From Athripsodes cinereus (lineage: Eukaryota; Arthropoda; Insecta; Trichoptera; Leptoceridae): 64,000 bases of DNA. Of the stretch, positions 35,455-44,614 are shown piece by piece. Numbering within the stretch: the first letter of the stretch is position 1; each line of letters opens with the position of its first letter. Both the position numbers and the translations under genes were made by a program. The notes below the pieces were generated by a model, which ran no database searches, was not told where the DNA came from, and saw nothing but the letters and a program-made list of their open reading frames with translations. Where the stretch lies: positions 21,077,982 to 21,141,981 of the forward strand of contig OX388314.1 of assembly GCA_947579605.1 (NCBI GenBank), written 5' to 3'.

Positions 35455-36789
35455 TATGGAATTCTACTACCTTAACACCGACACAGTGAATACGTCTAAT
35501 ATATTATTTTAGTGTACCTATTGTTTGGTGTAATCACTAAACTTGTTTTGATTACCAGAATGATTCAAAAACTATTATTTAAAAGTCGATTTTTCTAGTA
35601 AGTTAATTATTGAAACAGCTGAACCTTCGTTCAGTGATCTAATCATCGAATCTAATCTTAATTGAATTCAAGGGTAGCCCTGCAGTCTCCAATAATCTAA
35701 GTAGTAGTACAATAAGTCATAATTAAAATTCAGTTATTTTAGCGTGGGTAGGAGATAAGGTTTCGAGTGTTTTGTTGGGTAATATGTCTGGTAACAATAT
35801 AATATGTCTAATAAAACATTAAAGTATAAAGGGGTGTAAATTACCATAGGACGATAAAACACACAATAAATATATGTAACCCCTACCTACAACACCCGGC
35901 GGTGCTCGGGATCCTTAGAAGTTATCATATAAATAATACATTCTACTAAGAATATCATAATAATATATTATTTAATGATAGCTTTCATAATACTAAGTGC
36001 ATTGTTTTCCATTTAAGAAATGAAATATATAAATTACTCTTTCTACATCTAAACTTTATTTTTTACAGGTTTTAAATGACTCTTCGAAATACATAAGTAA
36101 TTGAAGTAATTCGACAGTTTTTTTTATTATAGGTATGTAGTTCTTCGCAATTTTTACAAACTCTAATTAGCTTTCTAATAGAAATTTTACTGCTACAGTG
36201 TGACAACAAATAAAATTACCTAAATATTCTAAAAGGTACTTATTGTTTGTAAACAATATAATTCACGTATAATTTACAGCTGGTAATAAGGTTCACAGGA
36301 AACAAATTTACTAAAGGGTTTATAAATTCATCCGACAAGTTATCTACTATTAAAGGAGTACCACAAGGTATCTCTTGAGGTGCCAGATAATATATACTAA
36401 CCTACAAATTTTGAAATAAATTATTTGATTTGTTTAACAATACACTAAACTAAATAGAAAAAAAACAGAAAGACCACAAAGCTCCTAGTCACAGAGAGGA
36501 AAGGAAAATTTATTTAAATTACCTATTTTTTGAAAGGTAAAAAAAGAATTTGGCGAAAAATCTCAGAAAACTACGATCAGATGATGAAGTAAAGTTTCAG
36601 GAAGAAAGTGGATGCAATGTCTTGATGCTATAGGGAAGAATGCAAAATTTAAGAAATTAAAAATAAAAATAAAGATGTTTCATTATCTTGGTGACCACAA
36701 ACGACAAAGAGAAACGCAGGTGGACCACCACAACGATGGAGAGATTGCTTTGATCGACACGTTGCGCCAGCTAAATATGAACAGCAAAT
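35455..36789. other. AT-rich sequence, no gene seen
   Basis: The word TACGTCTAAT occurs both just before the foldback element (about 35208) and just after it (about 35490). Otherwise nothing was recognised. Confidence 0.35.
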
Positions 36790-36979
36790 TTTTTTTTAAA
36801 AAAAAAAGAAGATATATCTGGGTTTTGTTTGTTATAAACCCAAATACAACCTTATACACCTTTCACAGTAAGCTACTAAAAGCTTGTGTCGTGAAAGGGG
36901 AGTTTGCCGGCACCTGGTATCGAACCACAGACCCCATGTTGACGAGGCCGAGACTCTACCTCCAGGCTCCCGACGAACG
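36790..36979 (-). mobile_element. SINE family A, full-length copy
   Basis: Minus-strand order: GTTCGTCGGGAGCCTGGAGG, box B GGTTCGATACC (one change), GTGCCGGCAAACTCCCC, the CCTTTCACGACACAAGC / GTGAAAGG pair, TTGGGTTTATAAC...AAAACCC hairpin, then an A/T tail. A small AACAA duplication lies in the 3' hairpin loop. Confidence 0.85.
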
Positions 36980-37180
36980 AACTGAGAACATTAAAATGTT
37001 AAACAGGTCAAAAGCTTCATTCCACGGCTAAATAGTAAGCTGAGGCACACTTGAAAAATTAATTTCTCAATATTCGATCTGAAATTAAAATGATAATAAA
37101 ATGACTTACCTAGTTAATTAATACATTTTTCTTATTGTGCTGGCGTGAAATAAAAGAGCAGTAACAGACATAATAGATAT
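36980..37180. other. AT-rich spacer
   Basis: Nothing is recognised between the SINE and the poly-A end of the large LINE. Confidence 0.3.
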
Positions 37181-37860
37181 TTTTTTTTTTTTTTATTTAT
37201 TGGTATCAATTAAAGTCATAAAATAAACATGGTCCTGTTAAGTCATAAGTTGACTTGTCAACAGGTTCTTAATATAAAACAATTATTAAATTACTTTACA
37301 ATAATACTTATTTATACATACTTATACATACTCTATATCAATTATATACAATTAAATGATATCATAAGAACTATTTCTATTCTATATTCCATATCTGTGG
37401 TGACAAGGTAAAGGGGCATAAGTCAGCTCTGCAGCTCCGAGTCACTCCCCCCCCAGAAATGCAGGCACATGCCATATCCCACAAAGCAATGGTATCGAGG
37501 GTAGCCAATGGTACTAGGTAACCCTCGACACCACTACCTGCGAGGCACGGCACATATCCACACCTCCGCGGAGGGAACAACTCAACACTACAAAACCGAC
37601 CCACGCCCCTTCACCCTGCCACCACAGGTTAAATAAAACGATATCATAGAAAACTATTTCTACGCTAAATCAATAGGTAGGTATATCTTAATAATGTAAC
37701 ACATATTTCAAATTCAAATTATTAAATTACTTTACAATAATTTTCAATTATTCATTCTCTATTTATATTCTATACAATCTCGTAAAAACTATTTGTACTA
37801 TACATTAATATATCTTAAAAATATAATTTATTATTCTTAATATCTATTACATTTCTATTA
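37181..37860 (-). mobile_element. 3' region and poly-A tail of the CR1/Jockey-like LINE
   Basis: On the minus strand the LINE ends in an A-run (T-run at 37181-37194). The untranslated DNA contains two related blocks, 37240-37380 and 37640-37790. They share ATTATTAAATTACTTTACAA and GATATCATA.AA.ACTATTTCTA, separated by a GC-rich 250-bp segment (37383-37632). This looks like a duplicated 3' region with an unrelated piece between the copies. Confidence 0.65.
37383..37632. other. GC-rich segment inside the LINE 3' region
   Basis: The base composition jumps to roughly 55 to 60 percent G+C between two AT-rich LINE 3' blocks. GTGGTGACAAGG at one edge and CCACCACAGG at the other form a short inverted pair. 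It contains a run of eight or more C residues. An open 75-codon minus frame shows no family. Possibilities are a mobilised or captured fragment of other DNA, or part of an unrecognised repeat. Confidence 0.5.
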
Positions 37861-38571
37861 TTATAATATATTATCAATTATATTGTCCATATTGTTTATT
37901 ATCCATTGTTTTATTGATATTTTCAAATTCCTCATTTTAGGGTTGTTTTTAATATTTTTAGGTAATTTGTTTATTATTTTCGGTATTAGATACTCTAGTG
38001 TTCTACTGCCATATTTATTGTTAACTTTGGGAATAACCAACCCTTCATTCTTAGTAAATCTAGTATTATGAATATGTAGTAACCTATTTCTATAACTATT
38101 TTTAAAAATATTAGACAATAACAATTTATGTAATAATATTCCCTTAGAAGTCATTATATTGTTAGCTTTATACGTTTTGTTAGCATCAAAGTGCCTACCT
38201 GGGATGGATTTATAGTTGGTGACTATTTTAACTAAAATATTTTGTATGCTTTGTACTTTATTTAGATTTGTTTTAGTTGTGTTTCCCCAAATGGTTATTC
38301 CATATCGAATAAAGGACTCTGCTAAAGATAAATAAATTATTTTAGAAATTTTTTTAGGAACAAAATGTTTTACTTTATGAAGTCTCCCGGCTATTGATCT
38401 TAATCTATTGCATAGTTTACTAATATGTTCATCCCATTTAAAGTTATAATCTATTATTACCCCCAGATATTTGTACGATTTTACCCCATCAATTTTATTA
38501 CAATTACAATTATTTTGAATATTGAAGTGAATACAATTATTGTCATGCGAAATTATACCAGGATATGGCAA
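37861..38571 (-). pseudogene. CR1/Jockey-like LINE, reverse transcriptase thumb and C-terminus
   Basis: This 236-codon frame continues the reverse transcriptase after a frameshift near 38560. It has S-Y-K-Y-L-G-V-I-I-D-Y-N-F-K-W (thumb signature), then L-S-L-A-E-S-F-I-R-Y-G-I-T-I-W-G, a long basic, asparagine-rich tail and the authentic stop at 37861. Protein composition is lysine/asparagine rich, following the AT-rich host DNA. No RNase H domain is visible. Confidence 0.85.
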
Positions 38572-39416
38572 TGTTTTGAGTTTTTATATGTAATAATTTA
38601 GTTTTCTTAGTATTAATTGTTAAGCCGTAATCATGCGACCATTTAACTAAGGTATTGTAGTCGTCTTGAAGTAATCTGCAAGCTTCTACAATGTTTTCAT
38701 GGGCCATTACCAACGCGGTATCATCAGCATAGATATAATGTTTAGCATTTTTAAAAATATTTTTTATCATGGATACGTAAATCAAATACAATATAGGGCC
38801 TAAAATTGAGCCTTGAGGAACTCCAGATTTAACTGTCTTTATAGTACTTAGTTTGTCTTTTATTTTGACGGTACATTTTCGCTCACTTAAATAATTTATA
38901 AAAAAATTCAATAATTTTCCCCTGATCCCAATCACTTCAAGAAACTTTAATAATTTTTCATGGCTAATAGTGTCAAATGCTTTCGAATAATCTATAAAGA
39001 TTACAAGAACATGATTTCTTTTATTCAAAGCGTTATTTATAAAATTTCCAAAATCTTGAAGAAGAGTTTCAGTTCCTTTTTTTTCTTGGTATCCATACTG
39101 ACATGGATCGATAATTTTGTTTCTTTCTATGTAAATTTTCAATTTATTACACACATATTTCTCTAGTATTTTTTCAATGGCTGGTAAAATGCTGATTGGG
39201 CGATAATTAGAGACATCGTTATGTCGTCCATCCTTATAGATAGGTCTTAATATTGCGGTTTTCAATTCATTTGGTATGTATCCCTCTTCTATGATTTTGT
39301 TGATGAGTTTGGTGATAATGGGGGCGATCTGATCCACGTTACTTTTCAAGTCACACATTCTTATATTGTCAAAACCTGGAGATTTGGAATTTTTCATATT
39401 TTTAATAATATTTCGA
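38543..39416 (-). pseudogene. CR1/Jockey-like LINE, reverse transcriptase core
   Basis: The frame carries all main reverse transcriptase blocks: P-G-F-D-N-I (about 39345), I-L-R-P-I-Y-K-D-G...N-Y-R-P-I-S-I-L-P (39250-39180), I-D-Y-S-K-A-F-D (about 38970-38997), S-G-V-P-Q-G-S-I-L-G-P (about 38810-38845) and the catalytic Y-A-D-D (38720-38731). Both aspartate sites are intact. The open frame begins upstream at 39499, but its first 27 codons come from the inserted TA element, not the LINE. At the other end a frameshift near 38560 moves the thumb into another frame. Confidence 0.92.
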
Positions 39417-40250
39417 TACCTTAATTCGCAGATTGGGTAACTCCATTTTTTGACAAAATGACTTAATGATGCCATAATGTTGACTGTATTCCAACACACA
39501 TGCTAGGTAAATTTGAAGAATCCAACGTTATTACAAATGCCCTAAAAACACCTCAAGAAAATTGGGTAACTCCAATGTTAGTATTTACAACGCTGCAAAT
39601 TGGGTAACTCCACCATTCTGTATGGAGACTTGCGAGAGATAGGTTGTGTATTAGGAATATTTTACAAAAAAGTGGTTTTGGATATCTTATCCTGTAAAAA
39701 AATGTTAGATAACTGTAACCATAAGTATCAGCTTTATTTTCTTAAATTTTTTAAAGTTTTTTTTTATCATTTGCTCCTTATGTGATGTAGTTAATATGTA
39801 AGGTACTCACATTTTTAATAATGCAACTTTTGCAAGAGTTACTACGTGGAATTTAATTATTACTGGCGCACAAATTTTGAAGCTGATTTACTAATATTGT
39901 ATTGTTTTTTAACACATATTATGTTATTATTTTTTAGTCAAATAAAAAATCTAGGTTTTAATACTTAAATAAACGACTTTATTTTTTGATATATTAGGAT
40001 TTGTTGAATCATGATTATTTTTAAATAAGCTCAAAATCCGAAGAACTGAACGTGTATCTACATACATTACCTACTTATCATAAGTTTAATTTCTCGACCG
40101 ACGGTTCTTGGTGGAAGTTCATATTAATAATTTTTAAAATGAAACACGATATATAGTTATTCCACTATAAGTAGTAATAATATAGTAATAAAAATTTAAA
40201 ATTCAAATTTAAAAAATCAAAAAGAGGTGTGATAAACTCGCCCTCTGTAT

Positions 40251-40600
40251 ATTATTATTATTATTTATAAGATTACGGCAACCCGTCCCTTGTGGGACGA
40301 TTTGTGCCAAGTACAATATTTTTAGAATATAACACGTAATATTAAGGCATTTACTTATAAAATAATAAAATTTCTTTTGGCGGATTTTAAAATCTTGAGA
40401 TATACAGAGAGGGCATCAGTGTGCAAGAGGCAAGACATTTTGATCGGATACTGGACTTCAGCTATCTCATAATACAAGTCGTAAGAGTCTCTTATTGGGC
40501 AACCGACCTCTGTATATTGATCACACATAATTTGAATGCATTTTTTTTTTATAAAATTGTATATATTGTGATCAATGTATAGTTAAGAATGAATGAATAA
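40251..40600 (-). mobile_element. LINE 3' end with (ATA)n tail, nested
   Basis: On the minus strand a block ending GTCCCACAAGGGACGGGTTGCC then TAATCTTATAAATAATAATAA (shown in parts) looks like a LINE 3' untranslated end with a trinucleotide tail at 40251-40268. A short open stretch upstream (about 40440-40500) has no motif I can name. Confidence 0.4.
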
Positions 40601-40771
40601 ATAAATAAATTGCCTCAAAGGAAGAAAAGCCTTGGCCCAAAAAATATTGTCTGCTTAATTAATCTAAACGAGACTGAAAATATCTTCACGAAAATGGACT
40701 CAGGACTACCACGGTATCTAAAATAATGCTCAACACGAATTATTATTTTCACATTTTGTCACTCTTCATTA

Positions 40772-41053
40772 TTGTTGTCTGCTGAGAGACGATGGTCCTG
40801 GCTGGGACATGTTTTGAGAATGCCCAATGATAGTTGGCCAAAAAGAGCACTGTTCTTCCGTCCGCAGGGGTTCCGTAGGCCCGGGCGTCCCTCTTTCACA
40901 ATACACCGTTCCTATGACAACGATATCAGAGCGCAAGGAATGTCGTGGGAAGAGGTGACGCAATTGGCACAGAGACGCTCTGAATGGAGGAGGCTGGTTT
41001 CTGCCCTGTGCTCCCGAGAGGAGCGTTGAGGGCGATGATGATGATGATGATTA
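40772..41053 (+). pseudogene. (GAT)n-tailed LINE C-terminal end, copy 1
   Basis: An 85-codon open stretch reads R-R-W-S-W-L-G-H-V-L-R-M-P-N-D, a G-F-R-R-P-G-R-P motif, then M-S-W-E-E-V-T-Q-L-A-Q-R-R-S-E-W-R-R-L-V-S-A-L-C-S. This is the standard end of an endonuclease/reverse transcriptase ORF of the kind widespread in invertebrates. The stop is at 41027-41029, followed by a (GAT)n tail to 41053. The rest of the element is absent. Confidence 0.85.
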
Positions 41054-41104
41054 TTGTTGTCTAGCTATCAACGAGTATATCTCTAAAGGTGCAACTTTTT
41101 TGTT

Positions 41105-41386
41105 CAACTATGTTCAACTCCGTGATACAGGATAGACGATGTTCCAGGCTGGGTAATATCCTGAAAAGGCTAATTGGCCAAAAAGAGCACCGGTCTTCCG
41201 TCCGCAAGGATTCGTCAGCCCGTGATTTCCCTCTTTCACAATACACCGTTCTTATAACGACAACAGCAGAGCGCAGGAAATATCGTAGAAAGAGGTGACG
41301 CAATTGGCACAGAGTCGCTCTGAATGGAGGAGGCTGGTTTCTGCCCTGTCCTCCCGAGAGGAGCGTTGATGATGATGATGATGATA
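41105..41386 (+). pseudogene. (GAT)n-tailed LINE C-terminal end, copy 2
   Basis: It is homologous to the preceding copy over its full length (L-I-G-Q-K-E-H segment, CTCTTTCACAATACACCGTT, ACGCAATTGGCACAGAG) and has the same stop and (GAT)n tail (41367-41386), but contains frameshifts and more changes. It begins only about 50 bp after the first tail. It is either a tandem duplication or a second insertion of the same family. Confidence 0.8.
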
Positions 41387-41747
41387 TTGAAGTATTTATC
41401 CTATATATATTACATCAATTTAATTTGATTTTCATATAAAACACTTTAAAAATAACATTATTATGAGACCAAACAGTATACAATACTTATAGGCAAATTG
41501 GGTAACTCCATCAATTATAGCATTTATTTTACAAAATCTATCACAGAAAATTAGGTAACTCCAAAAAAAGGCTACAAAACCATTATAAACATAATTATGT
41601 CATGGTTATTGTGTTACGAACATGTATCTACATCATGTAGATATTTTAGAATAAGGAAAATAATAATATGCATAACAAAAATATTTAGTTTTTTGTCCGC
41701 CCTGTAAAGTAGCTATTTTGGAGTTACCCAATCTGCGAATTAAGGTA

Positions 41748-42566
41748 TCGATTTGTGATATCAGTACTGGTTGCGGGTTGGAGATACATAGAATAAGGTG
41801 CAGGCTTGTCATTGGTTAGAAAGGTTCTATAATTGCATACATGTAATGTTTGGTGTACTTTATCAGTAAAGGTTTCATTGAAATTTTCTAGTGTTGTCCC
41901 AATATCTTCATTTTTTAAAATATATTTTTGTATTATTTCATCACAGTCACTTCTCGTTTTTCTTCCCAGGACAGTATTTATTTTGTTCCAGGTTTTTTTT
42001 GCATCACCATAACAGTTATTAAATGTTTGTCCATAAAAAAGTGTTTTCGCTATTAGTATTAGTTTATTAAGTGCATTTCGAAACCTTTTATATTCCTTTT
42101 CATATGATTTATTAGCTGGAGTGTTTTTCCAACGTTTGAACAAGGCATCTCGCTTCTTGATTTCATTTAAAAGATCATCTGTCATCCATAAGTTCATCGG
42201 GTTTGGTCTTTTTTTAGGTAATTTCATTTCTGGTACTTTGGATTTTATATATATTTCATTGAAAGTTTCTTTAATTCTAGTATATATTTCGCTTACCGAT
42301 TTTTCTTTTAACATATTATTCCAATTAATTTTCTTCATTAGATAAGCACATTTTTTTTCTGATATGATATATTTCGAGGTTGGTTGGGAGTTGTTGTTGT
42401 TTATACTAAACTGCTCTCTGGGCGATTGAAATTTTATCATTACTGCCACAATGTAATGATCTGCTATTGCACTTTCACAAACACATGCCCGTAAGTTATC
42501 AGTTGAATGAGCTTTTTTATTTATACTTCTAACAAAAATATGATCAATACACGATGTTATTTTTTG
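41748..42566 (-). pseudogene. CR1/Jockey-like LINE, endonuclease end and connector
   Basis: The frame continues that of 42567-42905 without a shift, after one in-frame TGA at 42567-42569. The first part (about 42565-42430) gives C-I-D-H-I-F-V-R-S and later A-D-H-Y-I-V-A-V. These correspond to the S-x-x-D-H-I-F and S-D-H motifs closing an APE-type endonuclease, with A in place of the usual S. The connector up to 41748 has W-M-T-D-D-L-L and a K-K-T-W-N-K-I-N segment typical of this group. It is cut at 41747 by the TA element. Confidence 0.85.
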
Positions 42567-42910
42567 TCATGCTACTACTACTTCTCTTGTTATATCACTT
42601 ATGCATTTAATGAGTTGATTATTTATTAGCATGTTTTCATATTCCATTACAGCATTGTCTTGATCAGATAACAAATTAAGATTAATATCACCCACAAATA
42701 AAATATTTTCATAGTCCTTCACTTTATTAGATATTATTTCATTTAATTCATTTATAAAATTGTTTTTATTGAGATTAGGAGGTCTATATATTGCTAATAG
42801 GTAAAAGTAAAATTTATCAACGGATATTTTTGCACAAATTATCTCACAATAGTTGATTATGACAATGTCATGAAATCCGCATTTCTCGAGCGATGCGGAC
42901 AACACTGACC
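42567..42910 (-). pseudogene. CR1/Jockey-like LINE, endonuclease fragment (5'-truncated)
   Basis: A-I-Y-R-P-P-N and F-V-G-D-I-N-L-N-L-L are hallmarks of the APE-like endonuclease of LINEs. They correspond to the central Y-R-P-P and G-D-F-N blocks. The N-terminal third with the catalytic glutamate is missing, because the element is truncated at about 42910. A TGA ends this stretch, but the frame resumes directly after it. Confidence 0.88.
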
Positions 42911-43071
42911 GTATTTATTGCAAATTATTTTTTATTTATGATCACCATTATGAATATTTGAAATACTCGCCATGACGAGTTTGTGGGATGTGAAAATGGT
43001 AAAAAATATAATATTATCTGAAACTTTTGAAATGTTGATTGTTTAGAAAGATGGCAATTTTAATATACTAG
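42911..43071. other. Short spacer between two LINEs
   Basis: AT-rich. It probably includes the 3' untranslated end of the neighbouring LINE on the minus strand. Confidence 0.3.
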
Positions 43072-43074
43072 CTA

Positions 43075-43269
43075 CTCTTGAAAAAACTAAACACGATCTT
43101 AATCTAGTCTTGATCTTGATCATACGACGCACGAAGTGACTATTGGCCAAAAAAACACGCAAACCTATCGTGCGTTAGCGGAAGCGCGGTGTTTTTGACC
43201 ATAGTCCCTTCGTGCGTCGTATGATCAAGATCAAGACTAGATTAAGATCGTGTTTAGTTTTGTCAAGAG
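43075..43269. mobile_element. Small foldback MITE with TA flanks
   Basis: The arms (from CTCTTGA.AAAACTAAACAC at 43075 and its complement ending at 43269) match for about 80 bp with few mismatches. TA lies on both sides (43073-43074 and 43270-43271). Short central loop. It interrupts the last codons of the LINE on the minus strand. No relationship to the other MITEs here is apparent. Confidence 0.85.
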
Positions 43270-43271
43270 TA

Positions 43272-43843
43272 ACCCTGCAGACCTTGCCACTCCAGTATGC
43301 AGCGACGGATATCGCCTTGTCACTCGCCATCATCAAGTCACTCACATTACATGCATTCCGCATCAGCGGACATTGCAATAAGTGAGAATCACTCTGCTCC
43401 TCCCCGCAGTCGCAGCTAGTGTCCTCTCCATCCATAAAGCCCCACTTCCGCTGGTTACTTCTGCACCTAGTCACCCCAACTCTTAGTCTTTTCAGTGTCT
43501 TCCACGTGGGGTGGCTCAGACTATGCACGGTGTTTGTTCTTTCAGATGGTATCATCCATAGATTGTCGCCAAGTTCCTGCCTCCATAATTCCTCTCTTTG
43601 CTTTTCTGACGAGGTTGTAAGGTCATTTGTGACCTTAAGGAAGCTTTTTCTCGATCCTAATCTTGGAGGTGCCATCCGGTGACCGTAAAGGGGATGTCTA
43701 GGGTGGTGGATCTGCTTGTGTCTTTCTGTGTCAGCTGCCAACTTTCTTCTCATAACCTTTATAATTAATTCAATATGAATTTCCAGCAAGAACCGTCGGT
43801 TGAAAAATATCAACTTTATCACTTCATTAAATTTAATAATCAA
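43272..43843 (-). pseudogene. LINE C-terminus with CCHC-like motif, cut by a MITE
   Basis: The minus strand encodes a long connector rich in basic residues (H-P-L-Y-G-H, G-S-R-K-S-F-L, E-E-L-W-R-Q-E-L), then P-T-W-K-T-L-K-R-L-R-V-G-V and a zinc-knuckle-like C-x-C-G-E-x(6)-H-L-L-Q-C-P-L, then W-S-G-K-V-C-R. This is the end of a LINE ORF in which a C-C-H-C motif follows the reverse transcriptase. Removing the MITE and one TA gives a stop two codons after C-R-V. The 5' part is absent. Confidence 0.8.
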
Positions 43844-44328
43844 CTCATTTTATTCATTTTTATTTAAGAGAAATTTAATCAAATATGAAAACGTTCCTAC
43901 AAATATTACAAGTACTGTGTCATCCCCGTTAAAATAATATAAAACGATCATCGTTTTTAGAGAGAGATAGAAAAAAAAACATAAGCAAGGGAAAGAAAAA
44001 AGGGGAATTTTTGGCGGATGTGGATCTTTTTAACATCTCGTTTATACGGAAGAAGGGATGATTTGAGAATACTAATCTGGGACTTTATTTTCAAATGCCA
44101 TTTTGAATCCAATATCTATACAATATTGAAGTTGATACTATTTAATTTTCTGTTTGAAGATGTTAGAAGAGTGAATAAGTAAATTTCATAAATTTTATTT
44201 TCAAAATGTGGTTTTGTTTCTTTTTGTTAACAATTTTTAAAGCACCTTGCTTCATTAATTCACTCAATTTATAAATTCAAACTAGAAATTTGAGTTTTTT
44301 GCTACAAATTTTTTAGTTGAGCTCAAAA
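43844..44328. other. AT-rich sequence, no gene seen
   Basis: No recognisable feature. Confidence 0.35.
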
Positions 44329-44450
44329 ACCCAGGTGCCGGAAAACACCTTTTTCACAACACAAAGTTTTAGCTTACTGTGAAATGTGTATAATTTTGTA
44401 TTTGGATTTATTTACAACCCAAAAAGGATTTATAGAAAAAATTATCTTTT
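44329..44450 (+). mobile_element. SINE family A, 5'-truncated copy
   Basis: It starts within box B's downstream part (CCAGGTGCCGG), keeps TTTCACAACACAAAGTTTTAG, CTTACTGTGAAA and a degraded TTGGATTTATTTACAACCCAA hairpin (shown in parts). It ends in an A-rich run that meets the tail of the next SINE. Confidence 0.65.
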
Positions 44451-44451
44451 T

Positions 44452-44614
44452 TTAGAATAATATCTGGATTTTGTTTTAAATTCAAAATCAACCTTATTCA
44501 CTTTTCACAGTAAGCTAAAAGCTTGTGTCGTGAAGGAGAGTTGCCGGCACTTGGGATCGAACCACGGACCCCCTGTTCAAAAAACCGAGACTCTACCTCC
44601 AGGCTACCAACGAA
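44452..44614 (-). mobile_element. SINE family A, inverted neighbour
   Basis: Minus strand: GTTGGTAGCCTGGAGGTAGA (box A), GGTTCGATCCC (box B), GTGCCGGCAACTCTCC, CTTTTAGCTTACTGTGAAAA (the 3' half of the body) and a partly degenerated 3' hairpin. Its tail abuts the tail of the plus-strand copy, giving a tail-to-tail pair. Confidence 0.75.

Larger units (their letters stand above)
39419..41745. mobile_element. TA-flanked inverted-repeat element (2.3 kb) inside the LINE
   Basis: The ends are perfect 27-bp inverted repeats starting CCTTAATTCGCAGATTGGGT. TA (39417-39418 and 41746-41747) flanks both. Removing the element and one TA joins the LINE codons in frame, so the insertion is certain. The motif AATTGGGTAACTCCA recurs directly at about 39431, 39559, 39598, 41495 and 41549 (last with one change) besides the inverted right end: probable transposase-binding subterminal repeats. 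TA duplication suits a Tc1/mariner-type element, but no transposase is encoded. Its interior is built of unrelated LINE 3' ends. Confidence 0.92.
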
